A stretch of DNA of 64,000 nt from Hirudo medicinalis (GCA_011800805.1 MPNW01000052.1:94140-158139); one strand, 5' to 3'. Counted from the stretch's first letter, positions 42,601 to 55,700 are shown. The notes: generated by a model from the letters alone, not told the origin. Translations and numbers: made by a program.

Positions 42601-45600
42601 NNNNNNNNNNNNNNNNNNNNNNNNNNNNNNNNNNNNNNNNNNNNNNNNNNNNNNNNNNNNNNNNNNNNNNNNNNNNNNNNNNNNNNNNNNNNNNNNNNNN
42701 NNNNNNNNNNNNNNNNNNNNNNNNNNNNNNNNNNNNNNNNNNNNNNNNNNNNNNNNNNNNNNNNNNNNNNNNNNNNNNNNNNNNNNNNNNNNNNNNNNNN
42801 NNNNNNNNNNNNNNNNNNNNNNNNNNNNNNNNNNNNNNNNNNNNNNNNNNNNNNNNNNNNNNNNNNNNNNNNNNNNNNNNNNNNNNNNNNNNNNNNNNNN
42901 NNNNNNNNNNNNNNNNNNNNNNNNNNNNNNNNNNNNNNNNNNNNNNNNNNNNNNNNNNNNNNNNNNNNNNNNNNNNNNNNNNNNNNNNNNNNNNNNNNNN
43001 NNNNNNNNNNNNNNNNNNNNNNNNNNNNNNNNNNNNNNNNNNNNNNNNNNNNNNNNNNNNNNNNNNNNNNNNNNNNNNNNNNNNNNNNNNNNNNNNNNNN
43101 NNNNNNATTTCGGAGGTGGCTCAGTGATGGTCTGGGCTGCCATTTCCTCTCGTGGTTCATCTGAACTCGTCTTCTTGGAGGGGAAGCAGAACTCACTAAA
43201 ATATGTTGAAACACTTGATCAGTATCTCTTTCCACTGTGTGACAAATTTGGAGATGATGCAATCATTTTTCAGCATGACAATGCCCCGCTACACACATCA
43301 AGACTGACAAAAACTTTTTTCCAGGAGAGGAATTTGAAGGTTCTGAAGTGGCCAGCTCACTCCCCAGACTTGAACCCCATTGAAAATGTGTGGGGACTGC
43401 TTGCTGGGGAGGTATACTCCAATGGGAAGCAATATTTCAGTGTTCAGGAACTGAAAGATGCTTTGAATAAGTTGAATAAGTTGAAGAAATTGAATGAAAA
43501 GAGCTTGAAACCTTTCCTGGTTTCATTAAAAAATAGAGTTCAAAAGTTAATTATTAAGAAAGGAGATAAAAAACATTATTGACTTTCACATAAACAATAA
43601 TTTAAAGGTTTGATTTTAATAAATATGAAAATTTGTGCTCCCTAGTGATACTTGTTCCTACACATAATTTTTGGTATTTCCAGTTTTTCTCGGAATTCGC
43701 ACGAAATATTTGTCTGAGTTCAATAAAATTGATAAGTGTGTAAATCGAATGTGTTTCAGTACATTGTATGAAAAATGGCCTATAAAAATTCTGTACATAA
43801 AAAGTTATCGACAAAAAACGTAACTGGGCCATATTTATGCAACGCACTGTAGTGCCTAGAATTGCATACCAGTTTTGTTTCATGATGCATTACATAACTG
43901 ATGAAGAATTTCAAATGCAAACAAATTAACAATCACAAGGAGTGCATGCAAGTGCTTGTCAGTAGATGACAGATGAATTCTTAAACTCCCGAAATGCAAG
44001 CACATCATAAATTTTAAATCCCACTCACATATGGCTTTGGCTTTGAAACGGTTTTTTCCTGAAAAATTAAATATTTGTTTTCATTTGGCTTCACCAACTT
44101 CGTCACATCATCACCATCACCACCACTCCATCATCATAATCCATATAATACTTAATCCACACTGTGGCAAGCATGATCCTATCTAAACAATGATTATTAC
44201 AACCATAATAATAATAACAATAACAATAACAATAACAACAACAATCATCATCATCATCATCATCATCACCATGTCTCTTCCTTCTATGAATGCAATGTAG
44301 TCACTGAAGAAGAAGAAAGGACCACACATGACAGCATGGAAACTGCATGTGTAGCTGATGACTTCAAGCAAACTGGGTAATACTCTGTTAAAATGAGAAT
44401 AATTAAAATGCGATACCACAATTTCAAATTTAAAAAATAAAATTTGAAAAATTTAGCAGTTTGTCATGCACTTAATTTATGAATCGACATCGAGCATCCA
44501 ATCAGATCATTTGGAAGAGCTTGGCACCACGTGCAGAAACTTCTACCTAGCCTATTAAAAAATACTCATGATGCCCACCTAAATCCCTGTCCCTGGCTAA
44601 TGTAATAATGTTGTAAAATATTCCAATCCAATGGCTTACTTACGTTATGGCTTTATCCCTAGAATAACTGTTCCCTCGGACGCCGTCAGAGTAGCTGAAT
44701 GCCAGAGAGGAAACTCGCTGAGTGTTTATCATCATAGGACTGCAAGGATAAAATTACCATTGCATTTTTTAACCTTCATCATCATCGTCATCATAATCAT
44801 CACCACCACCACCACCACCATCATCATCATGACTATCACTCGCTTTGAAGAAAGCAAAACCGAGTCGTTTAAGTCGAAGCGATCAAGGTTTTGCAAAGCT
44901 AGAAAGTGTCGGTCATAAAGTGTGGATAACAGATGTTGCCATGGAGAACATGACCACATGTTAGCAATGAATATCATTATATAAACAAAATATTGTTTTA
45001 TACTCTTAGTCCATTCATTGTTCTGATGGGTAATGATTGTTATTAATCCAACAAGTCGTTACCAAGATATTGTGGAACATTTCGGATGCGTATGGAGTTA
45101 ATTAATCTAGTTAATTTTCATTAAAAATCTCTAAATCACACTAAAATGCCTTAGAAGATGTTTCAAATGATAAAGAGTGCTCATAAAATCTATACTAAAT
45201 CTAAATAAGCCACAAGTATGTCTTAACATGATTATAGCAATGAAGTTAATGAGAGAGATGATCATCACACAAAAACTCACCCTGTTATGTCGAGCGTGTA
45301 TCCTGCATAATCATTGTACAGCCTGTATGTGTGGCACCCTCCAAGGAAAGCCATGGAGAAAACGAAGACCATCTTTTCTGACAAACCTGGTCGAACATGA
45401 CACATGATCAGGTGGCTGATCACAGACTGCACCAGCAAGTATAGTGACTGCCTTGAATGAGAAATGTCAATTTTGTACTCTTAGTGTGCATTGTTGCCAT
45501 TGTCATCATCTTTCACCATCCATCACAACTGGAGCAAAATGATCAGTCATGAATAAAACTTAAACCCAAGACATAAAGTCTAGTAAGTTAGCCAAACAGT

Positions 45601-46202
45601 TAACTCCAGCTATACTCATGATTCAAATCAATTCCAGAACATTCAGCAGATGCTTGAAGTTGTCAATGTCATCGAGTAGTTTTTTTGACATAAAATTGAA
45701 ATAAATTGAACTGACTTAAATTTAAATCACAAACTCACAGTCCGAAGCAGAAGAAGAGAAGTGAAAACCCAACCACAATCTCTATGACATGTCTGGTGCT
45801 CGAGGAAATGGATGATGGCGAGAAAATTATTCGAAAAAAGAATCCAAAGACCAGAGCAATCACTTGTGATGATATAAAATTAATCTGAAATGCAAAAATT
45901 CAAGAGAACATGTTTTAATGTAATAAAGTCATAAAGTAACATTTAAAATTGCAAATTAGGAGAACCTGAATAACCTGCAACTAGGTGTTGCCTTTGATCT
46001 ATGAGCTTATTACTATCTCGAGTTTTATTAAAAGAGTTTCAGAATAAGGCCTCTTTATCTAAGAACACATTAAATGTAATAATATCTGAAATATTTGCTA
46101 CATATCTGAGAACAAATCAACATGAATAACCTGGTCAAGGGAAAGACCAGATAAATCTGACAGTGGTTGTAATAAATCCGATCCATTGTAAAGATCGAAC
46201 AT
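39630..46202 (-). CDS. MBOAT2-like: membrane-bound O-acyltransferase, MBOAT1/2 type
   Basis: Twelve exons: 46202-46131, 45884-45739, 45451-45281, 44739-44644, 44384-44270, 44058-44029, 41939-41849, 41665-41567, 41404-41301, 41048-40857, 40353-40202, 39732-39630; 456 residues, all phases agree. The enzyme re-acylates lysophospholipids in the ER membrane (Lands cycle). The N-terminus LLQPLSDLSGLSLDQINF, VSSLAFSYSDG, LPSLLEVISYTCSF and YYFAWKLADAVN follow vertebrate MBOAT1/2. The conserved Asn is in FASWN and the catalytic His in SAYWHGFYPGYY. Many membrane spans are visible. The C-terminus DKKEE gives a KKxx ER-retrieval signal. Exon 6 codes only 10 residues. A Tc1-like element sits in the following intron. 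Confidence 0.94.
42234..43106. other. assembly gap (873 N)
   Basis: A run of N inside the transposon. Repeated copies in the genome probably blocked assembly. Confidence 0.99.
43107..43582 (+). CDS. Tc1-like transposase, C-terminal part
   Basis: About 158 residues follow the gap. FGGGSVMVWAAIS precedes the catalytic core. The second Asp is in FQHDNAPLHTS and the Glu in HSPDLNPIENVWG, with 34 residues between them, so this is a DD34E Tc1-type active site. The first Asp and the DNA-binding domain fall in the gap. The reading frame is intact to the TGA, so the copy may be young. Confidence 0.92.
44190..44269 (-). repeat. microsatellite at the MBOAT exon 5 donor
   Basis: On the minus strand the intron begins GTGATGATGATG… directly at the splice site and passes into (GTT)n and (ATT)n. 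Confidence 0.85.
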
Positions 46203-46878
46203 TTTCTTTAGAATCCTGGCTTGCCTTCCTTTTTCAATCCAAAACGAACTCAGCAATTTTTTCTTTTAAGAAGTGCACTGCAATTTGTATCAAAATCAGA
46301 AAAGGTTGCCAATGGCTGGGTTATACAACCGGACAAAATCCGTTAAAAACCGGTATAGTAACATGAAAATGTGGACATGCATCCGCAGCCCGTCTAATAA
46401 AATAATATATTTCATAGCTTTTCAGAAATCCTCCTTAGGACATTTCACCGAACTAGCAAATAGGCAAAAGCAGCGCGCACAAGAAAATCTCCTAAAAATA
46501 TTGTAAAAAAAATAGTCCTCTCCGAATATATCAGCCGTTTTGAAGAAAACTTTGCTCCATACCTTCCAAAACACAATCAAAATCACGCGACGCACCGCTA
46601 ACAGCATAGACATTTAAGTTTAACAACGTAGTGAGGAATGGGTTTTACGGCCTTTTGTGTGTAACTTTACTTTCTTTTTCAATTTTAATTTTTAAAATTT
46701 CTTTAAAGCTATCCCGCAATTAAATATTAAATTAAGAATAATTATAATTACTCGTAAAATAATAGTTTTTTGTACGTATAAATATTCTTAAGTAATTAAA
46801 ATAAAATTAATAAGCATATATATTTATAAGCCAATACAAGACTATTTTTCAACATCAGGTTGTCATAGAAACGCCGAT
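46203..46878. promoter_or_regulatory. divergent intergenic region
   Basis: 676 bp between the start codons of MBOAT (-) and the small membrane protein (+), presumably a shared promoter region. A minus-strand ORF at 46560-46613 ending before GTATGG could be a 5' leader exon of MBOAT. No motif can be assigned. Confidence 0.4.
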
Positions 46879-48250
46879 ATGCTATGGCAGGTATAGTGGG
46901 CTTTTTTATTCATTCGCAAATTTGTGATATTGGGAATATTTGATTACCATTTATTTAAAATCTTTATTTAAATTTTAGCCTTCGGCAATCATAACGTATC
47001 CTTTTTTCTAACGTTTGCTAAGTCGAAATATTATGCCAGACTGAAACGAAACACGAATGCATCATGGTTGTTTCAACCGATGTCAAAAACCAGTCCTATT
47101 TACGATAATGAATGCTTGGCTAAGTCTAATTAACTTACTCTGTCCCTGGAAATTAGTAAAGCAGATTTTATGGGGATTATTTTGTGCATGATTGGATTAA
47201 CTTAAATCAGTACCTCAATAAATTAAAGTGTTAAAATGAAGTTATACTTGCATTACTATATTTAGCAGTACATAAAACAGATTGAAGCATGGAAACACTT
47301 TCTACTGATTTAATCTATTGTTAATGTCGTTCACATGAATATAAAGTGTTGTTGAACTTTAACCTCTAAATTAGGTATTTTCAGTGCTTCTACAGATTCT
47401 TGTTGTCTTTCACGTACCAATTCTTGTCATTGTGCTTGCTCTAAATGGGGCCCTACTGATTTACAAAAGTGAATTTCCAACTAAAACTATAAAATAATTT
47501 ATTTTTCAAATATAATTTTCACTTTTTAAAATTTCTTTTGTGAAGGAGCAGTTTTATACTTCCCCTTGAGTTTGTTCATACCAGAGTTGTTGGCAATGTT
47601 TATAATTCTTTTTCTCTTGGAAGTTGCAAGAATTGCATCTTGTGAGGAAATATTAAAAGTCATTTATATTTAAAAGTTATCTGATTGGATTTTTTCTTGC
47701 AGTTTGGCATAGCAATCTGACTAAAAACTTCAAGACTTTCATTCTGGCCATTTTGTTCTCCATTTGCTCCATTCTGGGATTCACTTATTACATCACATGG
47801 CAGACTTACGTGCTTGGAGCTGATGTGCTGGTTAACTCAATGCAAATATGCCTTGTATCATTTGAGTGTTTGTTAGGTTTTACAGCGATGATCTGCAGGT
47901 GAGTAATTAGAATTTCACTGACACTGTCCTCAGCTTCCCCCCTGTGATTTCTAAAAAATAAATAGAATCTATTTTAATTGATTTTTTATTTCAATAATTT
48001 ACGATTTTGGAAGAAAATTCTATTAGCTATGCCACCCAAATCTGCCACTGGTTCCAGTGTGCGGTCCCCGCCAAAGTGTTCTAGATCCGCCCCTGATTGT
48101 CCTGTTGTCAAATTAACTGGGAGGTTCTGGGATGCAATGCTGTTTAAATATAAGATATGCATTTTAAATTGTTAAAATACAATTTAATTCCTTTATTTTT
48201 ATTCTTTTATTTTTCTTTTTTGTCTTTGCAGGTCTGCAAAGTTGGCTTGA
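46879..48250 (+). CDS. small multi-pass membrane protein, unrecognised
   Basis: Four exons: 46879-46890, 47375-47468, 47703-47898, 48232-48250; 106 residues with consistent phases. The first exon codes only MLWQ and the last only six residues ending SAKLA. Three hydrophobic spans are visible: one around LQILVVFHVPILVIVLALNG, one around FILAILFSICSILGFTYYI, and one around LVNSMQICLVSFECLLGF. No catalytic motif. Overall form recalls small ciliary or ER TMEM proteins, but I cannot assign a family. AATAAA lies at 48322-48327, about 70 bases after the stop. The two tiny terminal exons are less certain than the two middle ones. Confidence 0.62.
47990..48125. repeat. possible transposable-element remnant
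   Basis: GC-rich block (TAGCTATGCCACC … GTGCGGTCCCCGCC … TCTAGATCCGCCCCTG) in the last intron of the small membrane-protein gene. It shares the AGCTATGCC string with the dispersed repeat at 14475. No ends were identified. Confidence 0.35.
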
Positions 48251-48530
48251 TCCGGAACGGAATTGCGTTGGGGAGGTTGCTAAGCTGCACACTTACACAT
48301 TTTCTTTGAATCTGACTAATTAATAAAAACAATTAGACTAATATTATGTTAACAGATACCAATAAACGCTGTTGGTTCTACCTTAAGTTTGATATTTACT
48401 TAAAGACCAGAATTAACTTTTAATTGCAACCCGCTGAGATCTGGTTTTTGTTTTGATTTAGTCTAGATGATGGCTCTTTTACTTACTAAAAGACATTTCG
48501 CGATGTTGGAAAGCTAATGACATCACTGAA

Positions 48531-49931
48531 ATGAAAATTAATTGTAACGAAGGTATATTGACCGCCCTAGCAAACCACGGTTGCTTCGTCAAAGAAGGCC
48601 GATTGAATTACAGGAAGGAAACGAAGAAGTGCTTCAAGGAACGATGGTTTAAACTTCGCGCGAATCTTTTGTTTTATTACAAAACAAATGACTTTGGAAT
48701 AATCTGCGAGGATGAACCGAGGGGGTGTCTGGTTCTGGCTCGTTACACAATAAAAGAAGAATTTGTGCCAAACGCACTGTTTGCTTTTTCAATTATATTT
48801 CATGGATCAGACGAAAAGCATTATTTTGCTGGCCAGAGCACCGACCATTGCAATGATTGGATTGAAGCTTTAAAGAGTGCTGACATGGATGTCTTAAGGC
48901 AGCAATTTATACATCTGAAATATAAGGTGAAACAAATTAATCCAAGGCTAAATGGATCAAGTGAAGTTGCCCCCTCTATATTCAAGAAAGCTAACAAAAT
49001 GCTAAACAATATTCCTAAAAGATTTGAGAAGAAATTTGTTTCAAGTGATGACAGAGCTAAGAAGGATGCATCAAAACAGCTAATTGTGACAACATACATT
49101 CCAAAAGTAAAAAGTTCTAGTGCATTGGAACAAGTGAGGAAAAGTTATAGTTTAGCAAGCCTTATGCTTGACCCACCAACTAGCACTGTCAAAGCCAACC
49201 CATCATCATCAAATAAGTCAACATTTTTTATTGACCGCAAAAACATCCTTGTAAATCTGGATTCCTCAGATGGATTTTGCCACTCACTAGATGCATTTAC
49301 CTCAAGCAGAAAACACTCTGTTGACTCATCAAATCAGCACCAAGCATTTGCTTCTCAGTTCTCATATCCGCCATCTGAAATGGTTAATACAGAGGATGAA
49401 TCAGATTCTAGACAGAGTCCCCCGCAAGAAACCTCCAACATACTTCGCGCCAAGGTTTTGAGAAACCAGGAACCTAATGCCCGCCACAACCGAATCTTTG
49501 AATCAGGAAATCTCCACGTTCTCCGGGAACGCAGGTTGAGTCAATATGGCATTGTTCTACAACCTCTGGCCCTGGTATCTGATCCTTTTGCAAGCTCATT
49601 CGGCAAATCAGTTGGACCTGCCACCAAGTGTATTCCTTCTTTGACAAAAGAGGAATCTGAAAATTTGCTGAAAAATGAAGCTGCAGTGTCAAGTGAATTC
49701 AATGGGATCTACAGAAGGCCAAGGTCTTGCACTCTGGCTCAGCTGGAATCTATTCCTGCACATTTGCTCCGTCACTCTGCAAGAAAGGAAGTTATTTTTA
49801 GCATAGGAGACGACGCAGAGGATGATGCTTTGGGCATTCGAGTCAAGGGAAATGCTTCAAATTCTGAGTCAAATGTCTCCAGTGGGAAAAACAGAAGTGG
49901 GTTCCAGAATTGGGAAACATTTGATGATTGA
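48531..49931 (+). CDS. single-exon PH-domain protein, sesquipedalian (PHETA)-like
   Basis: 466 residues without introns, in contrast to its neighbours. A PH domain covers about residues 17-125: GCFVKEGRLNYRKETKKC, then RWFKLRANLLFYYK, and the closing tryptophan in CNDWIEALKSADMD. The start MKIN…, the EEF…FAFSI block and the helix after the domain (VLRQQFIHLKYKVKQ) resemble sesquipedalian/FAM109 and PLEKHJ1. Those proteins bind phosphoinositides, and sesquipedalians bind OCRL on endosomes. The remaining 330 residues are Ser-rich and low in structure; I see no clear OCRL-binding motif. Single-exon structure could mean an old retrocopy. Family assignment is moderate. Confidence 0.72.
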   Translation: MKINCNEGILTALANHGCFVKEGRLNYRKETKKCFKERWFKLRANLLFYYKTNDFGIICEDEPRGCLVLARYTIKEEFVPNALFAFSIIFHGSDEKHYFAGQSTDHCNDWIEALKSADMDVLRQQFIHLKYKVKQINPRLNGSSEVAPSIFKKANKMLNNIPKRFEKKFVSSDDRAKKDASKQLIVTTYIPKVKSSSALEQVRKSYSLASLMLDPPTSTVKANPSSSNKSTFFIDRKNILVNLDSSDGFCHSLDAFTSSRKHSVDSSNQHQAFASQFSYPPSEMVNTEDESDSRQSPPQETSNILRAKVLRNQEPNARHNRIFESGNLHVLRERRLSQYGIVLQPLALVSDPFASSFGKSVGPATKCIPSLTKEESENLLKNEAAVSSEFNGIYRRPRSCTLAQLESIPAHLLRHSARKEVIFSIGDDAEDDALGIRVKGNASNSESNVSSGKNRSGFQNWETFDD

Positions 49932-52706
49932 AAGTGATTCAATGTATTTAGAAAGGTTAATCCTTTGCATGATTGAAAGGATCGTGCATGTTTTATTTCC
50001 AGATGAGTAATCTTTGTTGCTGAAATCAGCTGCTATAAAATCAATGCTAGACATTTGTGTATTTTTTTTTATAGTTTCATCAAATCCATTCTAACTCATT
50101 CCGAAGGTGCATATATTTTTCCTCCCTTTACAAGGCTAATGTCCCACAACATGTATGATTCTAATTTTAAATAAGAATCACATCTTGTTGCCTTTAGAGA
50201 ATAATTGATACAATGTTTTTACTGCTTTAATACATCATAAATTTTTTTGCATAATGGCCATAATCAAGAACTGTTCATTTTTCACATTAATTTCCGAAAA
50301 TGATTTCAAGCGGTCGTTTAATGTATTTTTTTGTTGCCCACAGCTTCAGTGTTGAGAATACTTTCGAGCTTAGTAACGAAAAACTTCTCACGTCGTTGTT
50401 TTGATTAAGTCTTTCTAGCGATTCGGCTACGTTGATTTTGCATTCAGATCATTTTCAGAACAAATGTTTATTATCTATTAATTTTTTCGTGTTAAATTCT
50501 AGTTATTTGCAAACTGATGGCGAATTACATTTAATCACTAAGCGATAGTCGGCGTTCTCGAAGTAATAGCACAAGTTGGGGCCAGGTGGCAAACGACCTC
50601 AAAGTGAATTTAGGTTCTACTTGTCGTGACTCCAATGCTAAGTCTTCTGCCACACAACTCAAACCCTAATCCCGAGGCAACGTGCCAAGATAGACATCGG
50701 TATCCGAAACCCTGATCCGGACAAAACATAAGGTAGAATTGAAAGTAAAGGCACTCCAGAATCGTTACAGATCATCTGCTATTTTTAAAGGCTCCTCATG
50801 CAGACGCATTTAACAAACAGAAACTGTTAGGCACTATATATTGATACAGTAATCAAATGCACACAGCAAAAAGCCAAAAGACTGGATGGAGTATTCTTTC
50901 AAATAGATAGATCTCTCAAATATAGAAGTTTGTCAGGGAACCAAATTTATAATTAGGTTTGAGCCTGTGCATCTTTACTGTCACCAGTTTAAAATTGAGG
51001 GATTGAAAATAATGAAAAGTCCAAGATGACACAAATCCAAACTAAGTCCACAATATTAAAACCACCAAAGATGTAGGTGACTTGAACGTCATCCACTCAG
51101 ATTTCTTCACATAACTGATGTAAATGATGGCCATAATCGTGAATGCGCTCGAAACATATCAACCCTCGCAACGGTTGCAAGTGGCCCCAACTCTAGCAAC
51201 AATGAAATGAGAAATTAAACACAGGAACCATCTAAAATCGAACAATCAAACGAAATAGAGACAAAATGTCAAACGAAATGCACAGTCAACTACCCCCATA
51301 CTCAAGGAAAACCCAACCTCTCCATTCATGGCCTGAAGGGGGGTAGAATGTGCAACCCTACCAGATCACCAAGGCAAACAATTTTCTTACTGATTTCAAA
51401 TATACAACCATGCCAGGGTTTAATTGTAGCATTCAAAACGCGTTTAATTCATCCATATCATGATGCCTTTTCAATAATTGCGATGCATGCCAACAGCCAA
51501 TTCTCAATTAATGTATTTCTAAACCCAGCAGGACGATTACTCATATGTACGAGCCCATTGACCACAGTCAACAAGCAACACAAAAATCTATTGAATCTAT
51601 AATGAGCAAAATAACATCAAACCATAGTTACAGATTTAATGATATTAGCAGTAGCACAAACATAATTTTCACTACTGCAGCTCTTGTTGACACATACCAG
51701 CATCAGTCAGTATAACTTGGGATGGACCTCATAATCAAGGCTGGCAATGAGCCACTATATAAATGACAAGACCAGTCCCATTCTGAGTTGCTAGGACAAA
51801 TACAACTGCCTCTAGTCCTCCACAAGGACTGCAGCAGACAGACGTCCAACCAAAAGAAAAATAACAGGATGATGCGGTACACATTCAATTTTCAAGTTGT
51901 AGGTCTCTTCAAGAGTCATACATACATGGAGCTATCAGGATTTTCACTAAACTATTAAATAATAATAATAATAATAATAATGTAGTGACAGCTTCATTAG
52001 AAGATTAGTAACAAAATATCTATGAGATAAACAAAATGAAGCAGTCATCTTGGAGAAATTCAAATGAACTTCATTAATGACAGTGACAAAAATAATTGAG
52101 ACAGTGATGATAATAATAATAATAATAATAATAATAACTATTACAAGCAATCACAAAAGCTTAAAATTCATTCATGCACTACTCATCCCTTTCCCTGAAC
52201 AACCTCTCAGAAGGGTTAAAGGACCATCATCATCATCACCAACAAGTAAACCTCTTCGAGAAAGTAGAGGAAGCCCAACGTAGATTTTGACACCAAGGGA
52301 AAAGCATTAGACGAACAATTAATCGACAGGATGCAAGTGACACGATGGATGGGAATAATCTTTGCTTTGTACTGAACGTCTGACAAACACACAACCACAC
52401 AATGTCTTGACAAAATAAATGACGGTTTCATGTTTCCTCGCAAAGGGACAAAAAAACTAAAGCGACACAAACAATGCCAATTCAGCAACAGGGTCTTGTT
52501 CCTTGGTTAGATCTGCAAACAATGAAAACAGATTCCTTAACGTTGATCTCGGATGATTTTTGTGGTTGCAATGTAAAATATTCGTAGAAAATCCATTCTC
52601 GACAAAAAACAAATAATTCGTCTATTCTAATGGCATGATTATTTTAATGTATGTGAGCATCTAAAAAGCTTGATTGTCATAATATTTAGCCGAGCATTCA
52701 ACCTCT
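49932..52706. other. intergenic DNA
   Basis: Lies between the 3' ends of the PH-protein gene and LSM14. No exon is recognisable. Two ATA/ATT microsatellites lie at 51958-51980 and 52107-52136. Confidence 0.4.
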
Positions 52707-55700
52707 TTATGTTCGGTCCTGAGGCTGGTTGTTGAATCTTCCTCTCCTGTTGGCACCTGCTCCTCTGTTGAATCCCCTGTCACCACTGAAACCTCTGCCC
52801 GAGTGGTTCCAACCTCTGTTGCCTCCACCGTAATAGTGATTCGATGGCCTCGATCTATAGCCTCTTCCTCCCCTGTGATAGCCGCCGTAGGCATTCGGCA
52901 GACCAAATGTCTCGCAGTTCAGCTTCCTCTCCTCTCTCCAGTTTGGCCTTCTACAAATGTTAAATAAAAAATGAGGGATAATTTTCTTAAACAAAATTAA
53001 AAGTAAGTTCTAATTTAGTGAGATGATGTGTTACAATCTTATAATGTCAAAATGTCATCCAATAGAAGTCAGACTGACCCTCTTTCTCTCTCAGTGGCAT
53101 CAGAACTCAGGTTGTCAAAGAATGATTTTGATTTGTCGTAGAAGACAGCAGCCTGTTGTGGTGAGGTTCCATCTTCCTCATCCTCTTCAACATCATCATT
53201 CACATGATTGGAACTTGTACTTGGAGCTGATGAAGTGCTGCCACCTGCACAGAAAAAATGGATTTGCAACATCTTCAATGAAATGGCAATTCAAGACAGA
53301 GTGGCTCCTAGGGCTTATTTGTAGGATGCCAAGGGACAGTTTTGGGAGCAATTTTGGTAAGCATTGCAAGTGTCCATTTATTTTTTAATTATGCTTTTCA
53401 GATATCTTGATAGAAAAAGTTCAAGGGAGCAAGGAAAGCAGATTAAACAGAAACCTTTGTAAGAGTGGAGCAATAAATTAAAGCTAGCCAGTTGTTCAAT
53501 TTGCATTTCAAGAGCCAATACAAATCAGTCTGTTAGTTTCACTCAGGCTTTAACCTTTGCTATGTACAGATACACAGATTTATCGGCCACACATCAGCAG
53601 ATGCACATGTCTCTATAAATCAATTGCATGTTAAAGTAATAATAAGATACCCATAATCACAAGAAACATGCTAACATCATCCTGATGTCCTGATATAATT
53701 TAATTCTAAGTCCTGAATAATGTTACGCACTTGTGAATACCAAAGGAAAGCTCTACACAGAAAGCATAAATTCTGTGTCAGAGGGGAATTTCTAAATTGA
53801 AATCTGCTTGCTTGAATTTAAAATAAATATCGTAAAGGCACTTAGACAATAGAGGCAAAACAATAAAGCTCTCTCTATGACAAATCAACCAAGAAGTATC
53901 CAACCAACCCAATGTCAACTTCTCTTTGATCTCTTTCTCAATCTGCTCCTTATCAAACTGGGCATTCGAACTTTCAAAGTCAAACTCTCCTTCAAACTTC
54001 AGACGACTTCCGGCACCGCGCGGACCTCCTGACCTTCTGAAACCTCCCCTAGGGTGGCCTCGACCTCCTCTGTAGTCTTGAAAAAGAAAATAACATGTTT
54101 AAATACAAGAGAAGCTGGAATCTTAGGTTACAAGTGCTCTCTCAATTTTTTAGCACTTTGGAGATTTAAGGAATACGTATAAAGTTCACAATCCAAATGA
54201 TTCATGACATAACACTGCACAACACACACTTTTAAAAGTTTACAATTAATATATAAACTCATATTTTCTAACAAAAGACATTTTGAAATCCAACACCATG
54301 AAGCATAAACCAACAGTTACTTAAATAGAATAATTTGACTTACATTCTGCAGATTGATCGAAGACAGCCTTACTTGGGTACTGCCTGTAGTGAGAGCTAG
54401 TGTATTGCTGGTTCTGATAATAATGCTGATTGTGGGAAGGGGTCCCTGGGTAGCGACTCTGTTTCGGAACCTCTGGCAATTTCTGGGGATAGCCCGTCCT
54501 AGTCTTGCCATCATCCGCAGTTCGGTAAGACGAACTGGAATTTCCCATCTCGTTGTTGAGAGCAGTTGATTGAGATTCTTCGGAGAAGTCTTTGCTCTGA
54601 TACCCCCCTTGGTGGCCTGCACCACTGGATGAATAGACACCATCATTGGGGGTCTCATAGGTACTGGAGGAAGGTGCACCATAGTTTGCTCCTGCCTGGA
54701 GACCAGAGAGGTTTTGTCCATAAGGGAGGTTCAAGTCTGATTGCTGCCCTGTGGTTTGAAATAAACATCATTGTCATAGCAGTTGAGGAATCGTTAGCAA
54801 TAGTGAACATTCCACAAGCCAGTCAAACAGAAATTATTGCAATTCTATATAAGGATGTTAATCAATTAGAAATAATTCAACTAACATTGAATGTCAATTA
54901 ATTACATATCATCCATTTATTATAAATAGCTTACTAATAATTCCTGTTCACTACATAAGTCTCAATTCTCAAGATGAAATTAATGAATGTGTGATTATAA
55001 TCAATTCACAAAAACAAAACCTGGAAGAGATTTATTAGAGGATGGATGTCCGATAGGAGCCAGAAGCCTTGGAGACTCCTCTACACCCTGAGGTTTCTGG
55101 GGAGGAGTCAGGCCTGGGGGAGGAGGATGACTGACATAAGAAGGATACATCATCATCTGGGAGGGAGGTATTCCAGAGGATTGGGGATTCTGGTAACTCC
55201 CCATGATATTGGGGTTGATGCTAGGGCTAAGGGCGCTGTTGTTGTTATTTGTATTGTTTGGTGTCGTGATGAGATCAGAAGACTGTGGGAAGTTAAAACA
55301 CACTTCATGCATTCATACAAATGTACACAACTCATAAAAGCCAAAAATAAGAGGATATTAATTAGCACATGAATCAGCAAGAAGTAATCCCAGTAAGACA
55401 ATTTGCCTCAAATCCCTCAATTTGCATAATCAATGATGTGCCACCATTAACAAACCTGTACAATGGCTGGATCATGGGGCATTGGCTGAGGTGGAGCACA
55501 GACATGAAGGTCCTTGATGTCTCTACCCCTGAAGATTATGTACTCAAACACCTCATCCCTTGGAGGCACAGGTCTGTCCGTTGGGCGATCCTCCGTTCCA
55601 AAAGACTTGACTATTGATGAAAAATGACAAGTTCTTAATGAAAAAGTATAATTCTTTTATTTACAAAATAAAATGGTTGATACTATTTTCTCCAAACCAC

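Larger units (their letters stand above)
42110..43849 (+). mobile_element. Tc1-like DNA transposon
   Basis: Inverted ends match: left CAGTGCTTTGCATAAATTTG (from 42110) and, on the opposite strand, right CAGTGCGTTGCATAAATATG (from 43849), both continuing GGCCCAG. Each end is flanked by the dinucleotide TA (42108-42109 and 43850-43851), the target duplication expected of the family. The visible transposase is Tc1-type. It lies in an intron of the MBOAT gene, opposite to that gene's strand. The middle is an assembly gap of 873 N, so the true length is unknown. Confidence 0.9.

Noticed and set aside
42174..43262. Long ORFs of 305-362 residues across the N gap
   Set aside because: Most of their length is unknown bases; only the transposase end after 43107 is real.
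51947..52150. CRISPR-like or other regular array
   Set aside because: Only simple ATA/ATT microsatellites, without constant repeats and unique spacers; this is animal DNA.
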